Shown piece by piece: positions 40,252 through 50,127 of a stretch of DNA of 64,000 nucleotides. The translations under genes and the position numbers were made by a program. Source of the DNA: Gammaproteobacteria bacterium (GTDB lineage: Bacteria; Pseudomonadota; Gammaproteobacteria; Francisellales; CACEW01). A model generated the notes under the pieces. That model did no database searches, was not told the DNA's origin, and was given only the letters and a program-made list of their open reading frames with translations. Position 1 is the stretch's first letter. Each line of letters starts with the position of its first letter. The stretch lies in the NCBI GenBank assembly GCA_029256015.1, contig JAQSYQ010000009.1:1-64000 (forward strand), given 5' to 3'.

Positions 40252-41541
40252 TTATTGGGCAGGCGGATACATGCCGGCGGTTTGCGTAGTCTGAGGCATT
40301 GCCATTTGCGCAGCATAAAAAGGCGCCTGCACGACTCCTTGGGTTGGATAGGGCAGGTACATTCCTTGCGTAGGATATGGATAAATCTGGCCGGCGGTTG
40401 TTGGCATACAATAAACAATTGGCGGAGCTGGCTGAGTATAGGCAATGCCTGGCATTTGAGACATGAGCATTGCTTGTGGCCTTTGATAGGGCATAGCTTG
40501 TATGTTAGAAGCTGAGTTTTGGACAGCAACTGGCGCTGTGCTGCTAGCTGGAGCCGCGTCACCTGCAGGTTCGGCTTGTGGTTGTGGTCGCCTAGCTAAA
40601 ATTTTAGGGGCCTCCTGCTTAGCCTTTAATCGTTGTTCAAGATCGGCGATCTTCTCATTCTTTCTGGCAAGAGCTTTTTGATGGTTGCTAAGTTCGCGAT
40701 TTAAGCGAGCAATATTATTGTTTAAGGCTTTTATTTGGTCTGCTTGAGAGACAGTTTTGGACTGGAGGGCTCCGGTTTCTCCCTTAATTTTGTCAGTTAT
40801 GCTTCTTGTTAAAGTTCGCAACTCCTCTGACTGATTGGCATTACTTTGTTTGTAAGTATCGGATAAAAGCTCATACTCTTTGCGTAATGCCTGGGTTTGA
40901 TCCACGAGATTTTTCAACTGCTGCGTATGTTCAGTTTGCAAAGTAGTGATTTTTGCTTCCAGTTTTGTGATCTGGTTTTTGTAATCACTTTCAAGGCTTT
41001 GTATCTGAGCTCTAAGTTGTTTATTGGCAGTCAAGGCACGGGCATGGCCCTCTTTGGCTTGATCGGTGGAACGCTTAGCATCTTTCAATGCATTAGCTAA
41101 GCGACGACTTTCTTCGGTTGCTTCTGAAGTCTCAAGTTGGGCGGCGCTCAAATAGGCTTCAAGCTCTTTAATTCTTTTATGAAGCGCTGTCACCACAGAT
41201 TGTTTATCAGCTTTTCCCTCTGCAATTAGCCTAGAGATACTAGAAGCAACATGATCAGCCCAACGTAAGTAACGCGTATCTGATAACGTAAATGAGTCAT
41301 CCTGGAGGCCTTCTACCATAGCCCCACCAATGTGGCGTGCGGCTGTAACTAAATCTCTATGATTTTCTACACGTTGAGCTAGTTTATTGATAATGGCTCT
41401 AAGCTGTGTTGTAGTAAAATTGCTTAGATCCCCTGATTCAGGCATGCCACATTCTGTTAATACAGTATTTGTTTGAGTCAGTTGTCCAGGCAGTTTTACA
41501 GGCAGTAATTCACGCTGTGATGCACGCTGTGATGCACGCAT
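40252..41541 (-). CDS. Coiled-coil hypothetical protein with Pro/Gln/Tyr-rich tail
   Basis: Shares the pattern (RxxDQAKEGHA..ANKQLRAQIQSLESD) with ORF 42808..44235. Confidence 0.65.
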   Translation of the reverse strand: MRASQRASQRELLPVKLPGQLTQTNTVLTECGMPESGDLSNFTTTQLRAIINKLAQRVENHRDLVTAARHIGGAMVEGLQDDSFTLSDTRYLRWADHVASSISRLIAEGKADKQSVVTALHKRIKELEAYLSAAQLETSEATEESRRLANALKDAKRSTDQAKEGHARALTANKQLRAQIQSLESDYKNQITKLEAKITTLQTEHTQQLKNLVDQTQALRKEYELLSDTYKQSNANQSEELRTLTRSITDKIKGETGALQSKTVSQADQIKALNNNIARLNRELSNHQKALARKNEKIADLEQRLKAKQEAPKILARRPQPQAEPAGDAAPASSTAPVAVQNSASNIQAMPYQRPQAMLMSQMPGIAYTQPAPPIVYCMPTTAGQIYPYPTQGMYLPYPTQGVVQAPFYAAQMAMPQTTQTAGMYPPAQ

Positions 41542-41614
41542 ATCTATCCCCCTATGTTATGATTATTAAAATAACCTTGTAACTATTTGAGAAGATTTGT
41601 GTTTCAATCTGACT

Positions 41615-42736
41615 TTATAATGCAGAACTCTCTTTAACTTCTTGTTTAAGCTGAACAATTTTTTCGCCTATTTCGCTTTTTAATCGGCGACGAGCTCTCA
41701 CTGACTGAGCAAGTTCATTCAATATTTTTATCGTTTCTTCAAAGCTAATGCAAGCATCAGTAATACTTTGGCCATAAGTTAAGCTTTTGCCTTTTACTAA
41801 ATCTTGTCTGCCTTCCACTAGATGGCTTTCTATCATCACGCCAGAAATCGTATCAGAGCCCGCAGCAATCTGGCTGCTTAGATTTTTTGCCACTTCGCTT
41901 TGGCGTTTATAGTCTTTGCCGCTATTACCATGACTACAGTCTACCATAATGTGAGGCGCCAGACCTGCTTGCTTTAAACTATTCGATGTTTCAACAATGC
42001 TTTTTTCATCGTAATTACTGCTGTTATTGCCTCCGCGTAAAACCACATGGCAGTCTTTATTACCTAAGGTTTTGATAATGGCCGCGGTCGCATCCTGAGC
42101 GATGCCTAAAAAGTGGTGAGGACTGTTAGCGGATTGAATGGCATCTATAGCAATTTTAATATTACCATCCGTACCGTTTTTAAAGCCGATTGGCATAGAG
42201 AGGCCAGAGGCAAGCTGTCGATGTATTGGACTTTCTGTGGTGCGAGCGCCTATGGCGGCCCATGATACAAAGTCGCTGATAAACTGTGGAGTAATGCTGT
42301 CTAGAAACTCAGTCGCAATAGGAAGTCCAAGCTGGCTGATATCGGCCAGCAATTGACGGGCTATTTTTAGACCTTGGTTGATATCAAAGCTGTTATCAAG
42401 TTGAGGGTCGTTGATTAGCCCTTTCCAGCCAATAGTCGTTCTGGGCTTTTCAAAATAGACTCTCATCACAATCAGTAAGTCTTGTGAGACAGTATCGGCG
42501 TAGGCCTTAAGCTTTGTAGCATATTCGAGCGCGGCTTTGACGTCATGAATAGAGCAAGGGCCCACTATTACAAGCAGCCTATCCTCTAGGCCTTTCATAA
42601 TATTAGCAGCAGACTTTCTGGCTTCTGTAATCAGAATGGAGGCCTGCGTATCTACTTTAATGCTATCGATCAAAGCTTGGGGAAGCCCCAGTTTAGATAA
42701 ACTTTGAACTCGTAAATTGTTGGTATTTAATAACAT
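41615..42736 (-). CDS. 3-deoxy-7-phosphoheptulonate (DAHP) synthase
   Basis: LLVIVGPCSIHDVKAALEYATKLK...LIVMRVYFEKPRTTIGWKGLINDP. Confidence 0.95.
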   Translation of the reverse strand: MLLNTNNLRVQSLSKLGLPQALIDSIKVDTQASILITEARKSAANIMKGLEDRLLVIVGPCSIHDVKAALEYATKLKAYADTVSQDLLIVMRVYFEKPRTTIGWKGLINDPQLDNSFDINQGLKIARQLLADISQLGLPIATEFLDSITPQFISDFVSWAAIGARTTESPIHRQLASGLSMPIGFKNGTDGNIKIAIDAIQSANSPHHFLGIAQDATAAIIKTLGNKDCHVVLRGGNNSSNYDEKSIVETSNSLKQAGLAPHIMVDCSHGNSGKDYKRQSEVAKNLSSQIAAGSDTISGVMIESHLVEGRQDLVKGKSLTYGQSITDACISFEETIKILNELAQSVRARRRLKSEIGEKIVQLKQEVKESSAL

Positions 42737-42807
42737 ATTAACCTTGCTATTAGTGAATCGATTATATCGAAAACGTATCTATTGGCAAGGTTTAACATTC
42801 CGGTTTC

Positions 42808-44235
42808 CTAAGGGTTTGCTGGAGGGCCTTGCATAAAACCTGGCATTTCAGGAGCAACTTGGCCAGGATAAGCCGGGATCATCCCTTGAGCCATAGCTAG
42901 AGCCATTGCAGCATGAGGGGGAAGGTAGCCGGCCCCCGGTACGAATACCATAGGAATTAATCCTTGAGGCGCAACAGGCATTGAAGAAGGCGGCGTATAC
43001 GCCTGAGCGCTTGGGTTGAATTTTGCCTTAACAGCATCTCTTCTGGCAAGCTCAGCAGTTAGCTCAGCAACTTTGCTTTCCGCAGACTCGGCTCGGGCAG
43101 TAACTTGGCCAAGTTGCTGGCGCAATGTAGCCATTAAGGGAGTGATGGCGGCTTTCATGCTTGTCATTTGCTTTTCTTGTTCAGCCTTGATTATAAGAGG
43201 CATGCGCTTATATTCTTGAGCCAGGCCAGCAGCTTTTGATTGCAAAGCTGATATTTCTGATCTCAGAGCAGCTAATGTTTTCTGATGATCGGATTGGATT
43301 TCGCGAAGCTGTGCTTTTAAACGTTTGTTTTCAGCTTCTGCATTGGCTCTTCCCTCTCTAGCTTGATCTCTCGCTCGATGCGCGTCGCTTAGTTTTGCTT
43401 CAAGTTCTGCAATATGTTTTTTTAGTGCATCGATTTCTGAAGGGTCTTTTTTAGGAGGAGCTTTTTTTTCTACAACTTTAAGGCGATCTGCCAATTGCTC
43501 ATTAGCGCTATTTAGCTTTTCAGCTAAGCTATCATTCCACTGTAATAAAGTAATGTGACTATTCGTTAATCCCATAATACTTTGTTTAATTTTAGTAAAA
43601 GCTTCCGCTAACTCTGTAGTTTTAAAGCTGATGCTCTCTGCCGTTCCCAATGATTCTAAAATTTGATTCAAGAATTCTTCAGTGGCTTCGCGGATTAAAT
43701 TTACCTCTTCCTTCAGCATACATTCTCTTAATCTTAATGAACCAGGGCTTCCAACTGAGCTTGATTCGCTTATCTTACTGCCAGCCTTTGCTGTTTCAAG
43801 TTCAGCTTGAAGCATTTTGAATTTCGTCATTAAGCTAGTATTGAGATCATGCAAGACATTATGTTTAGCCACGGATTCTCTCAACAAAGCCTTTATGGAT
43901 TCAATAAGCTTTTGAATGGTATTATTGTCGATGACTCTGGATTTAATACCTTGAGTTACCTGATCTACTTGCAATAGCACGGCTTGTACTGATTGACTTA
44001 ATTTAGGGTCAAAAGGAAGCGTAAAGACTTCAAGAGAGCTATCAGGCGTTTCTTGCAGGACTTGAGATAAGCTTAAACCATGTTTTGCGGCTTCTTTTTC
44101 GGCATTTGCGATAAGGGCAGAGATTTGCTCTTTTGTCATGCCGGGCTCAATCTCAACTCTATGCTCAAATGAGCGAACGCCTGCTCCGCCTGCAGCTAAT
44201 CCAGATGAAGCTCCTTTTGTCTTTTCTTTTGGCAT
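42808..44235 (-). CDS. Coiled-coil hypothetical protein, paralogue of 40252..41541
   Basis: ARDQAREGRANAEAENKRLKAQLREIQSDHQ; Pro/Met/Ala-rich tail. Confidence 0.65.
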   Translation of the reverse strand: MPKEKTKGASSGLAAGGAGVRSFEHRVEIEPGMTKEQISALIANAEKEAAKHGLSLSQVLQETPDSSLEVFTLPFDPKLSQSVQAVLLQVDQVTQGIKSRVIDNNTIQKLIESIKALLRESVAKHNVLHDLNTSLMTKFKMLQAELETAKAGSKISESSSVGSPGSLRLRECMLKEEVNLIREATEEFLNQILESLGTAESISFKTTELAEAFTKIKQSIMGLTNSHITLLQWNDSLAEKLNSANEQLADRLKVVEKKAPPKKDPSEIDALKKHIAELEAKLSDAHRARDQAREGRANAEAENKRLKAQLREIQSDHQKTLAALRSEISALQSKAAGLAQEYKRMPLIIKAEQEKQMTSMKAAITPLMATLRQQLGQVTARAESAESKVAELTAELARRDAVKAKFNPSAQAYTPPSSMPVAPQGLIPMVFVPGAGYLPPHAAMALAMAQGMIPAYPGQVAPEMPGFMQGPPANP

Positions 44236-44251
44236 ATATTTTCCTATTAAA

Positions 44252-45838
44252 TTAGTGGCTAGCAGTTCTAGCTAATAACGGGCTACTTTCAGTATCTTTT
44301 CTTAGAGCAGCGGTGGCATAAAGATTTAAGCGCACCGGCCTATTAGCCTCTTTAAAGGCTTGAATTGTATTGGCATGTCTCGCTTTAAAAGCTTCCCAGC
44401 GAGCTTTTGAGGCCGGGGTAAATGGATTGCAAGAGTAGTTCTTGGCCGTGATGCTATCTAATTCGGCTAGAGCCTTACACACGTCGCTGATTTCTTGTTC
44501 AGCAGCCTTAGTTGTAGAGTCTGATCTTTGAATGAGCCTTTTGGGGAATGAAAGGGCCTGTGCTTTCGACCGATTGTTCTCTTTATTTCCTAATTCTGCA
44601 TCGATAAATCTAATTATTTTTTCAATCAATAAAGCTCGTATATCCGTAGAAGCTACAACTATATCACGAATTAAGCTTTTCCAGCCTGCTTCACAGGCCT
44701 TTAAATCAAACTTAACCGGGTCAGTGGCTTTGTCCAAGGCATTGTACTCTACAAATTCTTCCAGTATTTCTTTTTTAAATTGAGAAAGTTGCTCAAACAC
44801 CTGCTTACGAAAATCTGGAACGCTGAGCAAAGTCTCTCTCAAATCAACCCAGCGCTGCTTCAGGTAATCAAGAATTTCCGTTTTTTCTGGCCCATCTTTC
44901 ATAAATTGATCGGCCACTTTCTTAAATATTTGCTGGTTAAGCAGCAGTGCCTTTAGAAAATACTTCCATTTTTCACGAGTGAATTTAAGTTTGGTGGAAG
45001 GGCTATCGAAGGTAACCTCTGGAGTGTTGTATGGCCTAGCTTTTTTGATATTTAAAGCTGTGGGGTATATTTCTAAATCCGCCCCTAAAGGAAAGTTTAT
45101 TAAATCTTCTGCAGTAATAGGAAAGGCATCTCTGGGTTTAATGAGATCATATTCCATATATCTCCCATCAGGTCTTGCGTGTTCGCCTGGGGTACTGGAG
45201 CTCAAATGCTTGCAACTAATGGGCCATAAAGCTTGGCCGGAATCTATTAAAACGATGGTGCCAGGCTGATACTTGGCTTTACCTATATTGAGGCCATGAG
45301 CATCGTTTTCTGCATAAAGGTAATTGCATACTAAAGCGGCTGCCAGAGATCTGGCGTATTCTGCTGTGCACTCCACGGAACAGGCAAAGTTTCGAGCTGG
45401 CTTGCCTTTTACTATCTTTCCATTGTTAGGTTGGTCTGGGATAGCTGATCTATACAATGTACTGGTGGCAGAGAAAGGAGTAAAGTGCAAGTTTTGAGAG
45501 GCAAGATAAGGCTTTCCTCCAAAGTAAGTTGGACGAGATTTAGGTGCTGCTTTTTTACCTACGATAAGCTGTTTTAAACTATTGGCAATAGCCTCTGCGG
45601 CAGCGTGTGGCTGCGCTTTTACATGCCAATGAGTACGGTCACGCCTTCCGGAGGGTTCAGGTTTTTTAAAAAAAGTGAAGGGAGGGGTCTTATAGTGTTT
45701 AATGGCTTTTCGAGCAATACCAAAGTCCCTTACTTCCACAGGCCTACTGGGGTATTGTACTGTATATCGAATAACTGCTGGGGGTTCGAAGTGGCCTTCT
45801 GGCTTAATTTTACGTGGCTCTGAATCTAGAGCATGCAT
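44252..45838 (-). CDS. Hypothetical protein with possible kinase-like motifs
   Basis: YLYAENDAHGLNIGKAKYQPGTIVLIDSGQALWP resembles an HxxN catalytic loop plus a DxG metal motif. Confidence 0.55.
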   Translation of the reverse strand: MHALDSEPRKIKPEGHFEPPAVIRYTVQYPSRPVEVRDFGIARKAIKHYKTPPFTFFKKPEPSGRRDRTHWHVKAQPHAAAEAIANSLKQLIVGKKAAPKSRPTYFGGKPYLASQNLHFTPFSATSTLYRSAIPDQPNNGKIVKGKPARNFACSVECTAEYARSLAAALVCNYLYAENDAHGLNIGKAKYQPGTIVLIDSGQALWPISCKHLSSSTPGEHARPDGRYMEYDLIKPRDAFPITAEDLINFPLGADLEIYPTALNIKKARPYNTPEVTFDSPSTKLKFTREKWKYFLKALLLNQQIFKKVADQFMKDGPEKTEILDYLKQRWVDLRETLLSVPDFRKQVFEQLSQFKKEILEEFVEYNALDKATDPVKFDLKACEAGWKSLIRDIVVASTDIRALLIEKIIRFIDAELGNKENNRSKAQALSFPKRLIQRSDSTTKAAEQEISDVCKALAELDSITAKNYSCNPFTPASKARWEAFKARHANTIQAFKEANRPVRLNLYATAALRKDTESSPLLARTASH

Positions 45839-45936
45839 AAAAGTCCCTCGTCAATATGATTTTTTTTATAAGGGTGATGTTATAATTAATCTTTTGCTAT
45901 ATGTCTATATAAAAAAATTAGGGCGGTCGGCTTTAA

Positions 45937-46824
45937 ATGAAAAATTCTAATTGGTATGCCTTTGTTTTATTGGCATTTTCCCCCTTAATGTGGTCTGGCA
46001 ACTTTATTGTCGGCCGAGTAATGCATGCCACCGTGCCGCCTTTTGCTTTAAGCTTTTACCGCTGGGCATTGGTAGTGGTGATATTATTTCCTTTTGTAGT
46101 TAAACATTTAAAGGAATTTTGGCCCGATATTAAAAAACACAGTATGAGTCTTTGCTTATTGAGTTTGTTTAGTATTGCTATTAACAGTCCGTCGTTTTAT
46201 CTAGGCATGCATTACACATCGGTTATTAATGCAAGTCTGGTTTATTCTACCGTTCCAGCCTTTATTTTACTGTTGTCCTGGTTGGTTTTAAAGAGCAGCC
46301 TAACTGGCTTAAAGCTGCTTGCTATTTTGATTTCATTTTTTGGCATTGTATTGATTATGACCCAGGGCCATCCTCTTTTATTACTTAAGCTTCAATTCGA
46401 TAAAGGGGATTTGGCAATATTGATAGCTGCTATTTCCTGGGCGATTTTTTCAGTCTATCTAAAGACTTTTCCTCTTAAATTGCCGCCTTTATTGTTTTTA
46501 TTTGTCACAAGTGCGATGGGTAGCCTATTGCTGCTGCCAGCTTTTTTAATTGAATTATGCCTCGGATATCACACTATATGGAGTGTGCAAACGGGAGTAG
46601 GCCTGATTTATGCCTCTGCTTTTTCTTCTGTTTTGGGATTCACTGCTTGGAATTTGGGCATTTATAAAAAAGGCCCAGCCATAGCCGGTTACTTTTTTAA
46701 CTTATTGCCGGTATATAGCACTATTTTAGCAGTTTTGCTCTTAGGGGAGCAGCTCCATACCTACCACGTCTGGGGAATTTGCTTTGTTGTGCTTGGAATT
46801 CTCTTGGCAAATATAGGCAAATAA
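45937..46824 (+). CDS. EamA/DMT-family transporter
   Basis: FSPLMWSGNFIVGRVMHATVPPFALSFYRWALV. Confidence 0.87.
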   Translation: MKNSNWYAFVLLAFSPLMWSGNFIVGRVMHATVPPFALSFYRWALVVVILFPFVVKHLKEFWPDIKKHSMSLCLLSLFSIAINSPSFYLGMHYTSVINASLVYSTVPAFILLLSWLVLKSSLTGLKLLAILISFFGIVLIMTQGHPLLLLKLQFDKGDLAILIAAISWAIFSVYLKTFPLKLPPLLFLFVTSAMGSLLLLPAFLIELCLGYHTIWSVQTGVGLIYASAFSSVLGFTAWNLGIYKKGPAIAGYFFNLLPVYSTILAVLLLGEQLHTYHVWGICFVVLGILLANIGK

Positions 46825-46826
46825 AA

Positions 46827-46847
46827 AAGGCTGCATAGCAGCCTTTT
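46827..46847 (+). terminator. Intrinsic terminator
   Basis: aaggctgc-atagcagcctttt. Confidence 0.7.
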
Positions 46848-46863
46848 AATATCGAGCCAATAA

Positions 46864-47232
46864 TTATTGGATTGGAGCCATTACTAAGTAAACGTCCACC
46901 CCAGTAAAGCCTTGATAGTTGTATAAGCAAAGGCTTGAATTTGATGGTCCTCTTGAGGTAGCATTTAACGTGCCGTTGATGCCTTCAGTCATAGGGTGAA
47001 GAACAGTATTTCCACCATTTTCATTTAGGCTAACATAGGTTTGATTGTCAGCATTCACACCATTAACAATCACTACACCGTCTGTAATGTTTGGGTTTGG
47101 TTGGTAAAAAGTCAAGTCAGCATCTGGGCAAGGCATGCCTTCTACTGTGCCTTCGGCGCCTCTTAAAGAAGCGGCTGCTCCACCTTGAACGGCTAAAAAA
47201 GCGACTGCTGCATTTCTTAATACGTTAAACAT
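46864..47232 (-). CDS. Small hypothetical exported protein
   Basis: Signal-peptide-like N-terminus; 122 aa; 'aaggag' upstream. Confidence 0.55.
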   Translation of the reverse strand: MFNVLRNAAVAFLAVQGGAAASLRGAEGTVEGMPCPDADLTFYQPNPNITDGVVIVNGVNADNQTYVSLNENGGNTVLHPMTEGINGTLNATSRGPSNSSLCLYNYQGFTGVDVYLVMAPIQ

Positions 47233-47430
47233 AAAACTCTCCTTGTTGTATGGTTTATTTTTGAATCAACAACATCATAGCATTTTTACAGAAATAAGCA
47301 AGGTTTTTCTAGCAAAAACGACCGGTAAAAAACATTATAAATCAATAGCTTAAAAAATAAAACTCCATGTGCTTGCCAAGCCTCACTCTTATTCCTACAC
47401 TGCCTAAGGTTTCCAAAGGATTATTCAGGC

Positions 47431-50127
47431 ATGCAGGCATTTTTAAAAGCAATTGAGCATCATATTCCCTCAACGCGTATCTTGACCGATTTACTAAGCT
47501 TGCACGCCTATTCTCATGATGCCAGTCATTATGTGTTAACGCCTCAAGCAGTCATTCAAGTCGATAGTGAGGCTGAGGTTCAGATTATTTTAAAAGTCGC
47601 TAATCAATTTCAGGTTCCAGTCACTTTTAGAGCAGCAGGCACTTCCCTTTCTGGCCAGTCCATTAGCGATTCAGTATTGATCGTATTGAATGAAAACTGG
47701 CGCCAGTATGAAATTTTGGCCCATGCTGAGGAAATTAGGCTGCAAGCTGGGGTATTAGGTGGCGAGGCTAACCTTTATCTGGCTCCATTTAGGCGCAAAA
47801 TTGGTCCAGACCCAGCTTCTATCAGCAGCGCTAAAATCTCGGGAATTGCCGCCAATAATGCCAGTGGGATGTGTTGCGGGACCAAGCATAACAGCTATCA
47901 CACTCTAAGCAGCATAAGACTGGTATTTGCTGATGGCAGTGTATTGGATACAGGCAAAAATGAATCGGTTGAGGCCTTTCGACAAAGTCATAGCGCCTGG
48001 CTGGAGACTTTATTAGGAATACGCAAATCGATCTTGGCGGACACTGAGCTGTTTCAAAAAATTCGCCGTAAATATGCCATTAAAAATACGATAGGCTATA
48101 GCTTAAATGCTTTTATTGACTTTGAAGACCCTATACAAATTTTAGCGCACTTGATGATTGGCTCTGAAGGTACGCTGGGCTTCATCTCAGAACTGACTTA
48201 TCGGACTGTTCCAGACTTCCCCTATAAAAAAGCCGCTCTGTTCTTTTTTGATAACATTCAACAGGCTACGGCAGCGGTGCAGATTTTGCGCCAAAGCGAA
48301 GCCGCCGCCATTGAACTTTTGGACGGCATTTCATTAGATTGTGCCAGGGCCCATCTGTCTCAATATTTACCCCCCAACTTTAATACAGAAATGGCTGCTT
48401 TATTGGTGGATGTCAGGGCGGAATCAGCCCAGGAGCTCGCAAAGCAAATAGAACTTATTTATCAGCAGTTAGAGAGCTATAAAGGTCTATGCTTTGATAC
48501 AGGCTTTTTTGAAGGAAAGGAATACAGTCAAATCTGGCAGGTGAGGCAAGGCTATTTTGCCATGGTGGCAACCATGCGTGAGCCAGGCACGGTAGTGCTA
48601 ATCGAAGATATTGCAGTGTCTTTGGAGCATTTGACTGAAACCGTGCTTGAATTAAGGAAGCTTTTCGAGCGCTTAGGATTTCCTAAAACCAGTATTTTTG
48701 GGCATGCCAGGGACGGTAATCTGCATTTTGTGATGACTTTGAAATTTAATGAGGAGTCTGAGCTAAAGCGCTATGAGCTATTGATGAATGAGCTTTCTAC
48801 ACTAATTGTTCATCGCTACCAAGGCTCATTAAAGGCTGAGCATGGCACAGGCCGCAATATGGCGCCTTTTGTGGAGCTCGAATGGGGCAAAACCGCCAGT
48901 GAATTTATGTGGCAGCTTAAAAGCTTATTAGACCCCAATGCTATTTTAAACCCTGATGTACTTTTGTCGCATGACCCTAAAGTGCATTTAAAAAACCTTA
49001 AAAAAGTTCCAGAAGTAGAAAGCCTTATCGACCAATGTCTAGAGTGTGGCTTTTGTGAAAAAGTCTGCCCCTCTAAGGGTTTGACTCTGACTCCAAGACA
49101 AAGAATCGTGAGCTTAAGAAGCATGGAGTTATTAAAGCATTCCGATAAAAAACAATACCGTACTCTGCGAAAGGCTTTTGAATATAAAGGGGCGCAAACT
49201 TGTGCGGCGACCGGCATGTGCAGTGAGGTCTGTCCGGTGGGGATCAATACCGGTGAGGCCATTAAAAATTGGCGATCTCAGCACTTGGGCGCCATTAAGC
49301 ACAGTGTATTAAAATTGATGTCGCGTTATCAGGCCAAGGCTTTAAAACTTATAAGCTTGGCTTTGAAAATATCAGGTAAGGCTTCTAAGCCAGCGCCTAA
49401 ACATCACAGTATTTTAAAAAACCAGGCTCCCAGCAGAAAACTGATATTCTATCCAAGCTGTGGCTGTCGTATGTTGGACAGTTCGCAAACTTCTGAGGCT
49501 CAATTATTACAAGAGATCGCTAATAATTTGGGTTATGAGTTCGTTGTTCCTGATCTAAGCAATTACTGCTGTGGCTTAATGTATGAGAGCGAAGGCGCGA
49601 GAGATATTGCTAAAAATAAACGTCAGGATTTAGTTAAGGCTTTGCAAGCTTTAAGCGAAAATGGCAAGTGGCCGATTGTAACCGAGAACGCGAGCTGTGC
49701 TTTAGAACTGCAAGTCAAAGAACCAAGCTTGGTGATTTTAGATAGTTGGCATTTCTTAATCGAGGCTTTAGAGGGATACCCTTTAAAACAGCTTGATAAA
49801 ACCGTTATGCTGCATGTGAATTGCAGTTTATCCCGTTTAAAAGAAAAAGACCGCTTAATTAAGCTTGCTAAGCGCTGTGCTAAAGAAGTGATTGTTCCGC
49901 CTGATATCTACTGTTGCGGCTTTGCAGGAAGCAAAGGTTTTACCGTGCCTGAACTCAACCAAAATGCGCTAAAAACCTTAGCTTCTCAGATTTCCGATCA
50001 TTGTGAAGAAGGCTATACTTGTTTGCAAACCTGCGAAATAGGATTGTCGAAACACAGTGGCATACCCTATTATTCATTGTTGTATTTACTGAAAGACAGC
50101 ATGGCTTATAAAGATGAGGCTATATAG
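47431..50127 (+). CDS. FAD-binding and Fe-S-binding oxidoreductase (D-lactate dehydrogenase/YdiJ-like)
   Basis: PVTFRAAGTSLSGQSISDSVLIVL; CLECGFCEKVCPS; CCG motifs at the C-terminus. Confidence 0.88.
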   Translation: MQAFLKAIEHHIPSTRILTDLLSLHAYSHDASHYVLTPQAVIQVDSEAEVQIILKVANQFQVPVTFRAAGTSLSGQSISDSVLIVLNENWRQYEILAHAEEIRLQAGVLGGEANLYLAPFRRKIGPDPASISSAKISGIAANNASGMCCGTKHNSYHTLSSIRLVFADGSVLDTGKNESVEAFRQSHSAWLETLLGIRKSILADTELFQKIRRKYAIKNTIGYSLNAFIDFEDPIQILAHLMIGSEGTLGFISELTYRTVPDFPYKKAALFFFDNIQQATAAVQILRQSEAAAIELLDGISLDCARAHLSQYLPPNFNTEMAALLVDVRAESAQELAKQIELIYQQLESYKGLCFDTGFFEGKEYSQIWQVRQGYFAMVATMREPGTVVLIEDIAVSLEHLTETVLELRKLFERLGFPKTSIFGHARDGNLHFVMTLKFNEESELKRYELLMNELSTLIVHRYQGSLKAEHGTGRNMAPFVELEWGKTASEFMWQLKSLLDPNAILNPDVLLSHDPKVHLKNLKKVPEVESLIDQCLECGFCEKVCPSKGLTLTPRQRIVSLRSMELLKHSDKKQYRTLRKAFEYKGAQTCAATGMCSEVCPVGINTGEAIKNWRSQHLGAIKHSVLKLMSRYQAKALKLISLALKISGKASKPAPKHHSILKNQAPSRKLIFYPSCGCRMLDSSQTSEAQLLQEIANNLGYEFVVPDLSNYCCGLMYESEGARDIAKNKRQDLVKALQALSENGKWPIVTENASCALELQVKEPSLVILDSWHFLIEALEGYPLKQLDKTVMLHVNCSLSRLKEKDRLIKLAKRCAKEVIVPPDIYCCGFAGSKGFTVPELNQNALKTLASQISDHCEEGYTCLQTCEIGLSKHSGIPYYSLLYLLKDSMAYKDEAI

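Noticed and set aside
40155-40562. Alternative-frame ORFs 40155..40562 and 40217..40411
   Set aside because: Overlap the coiled-coil gene tail in another frame; unlikely composition (many Cys/Arg/Gln).
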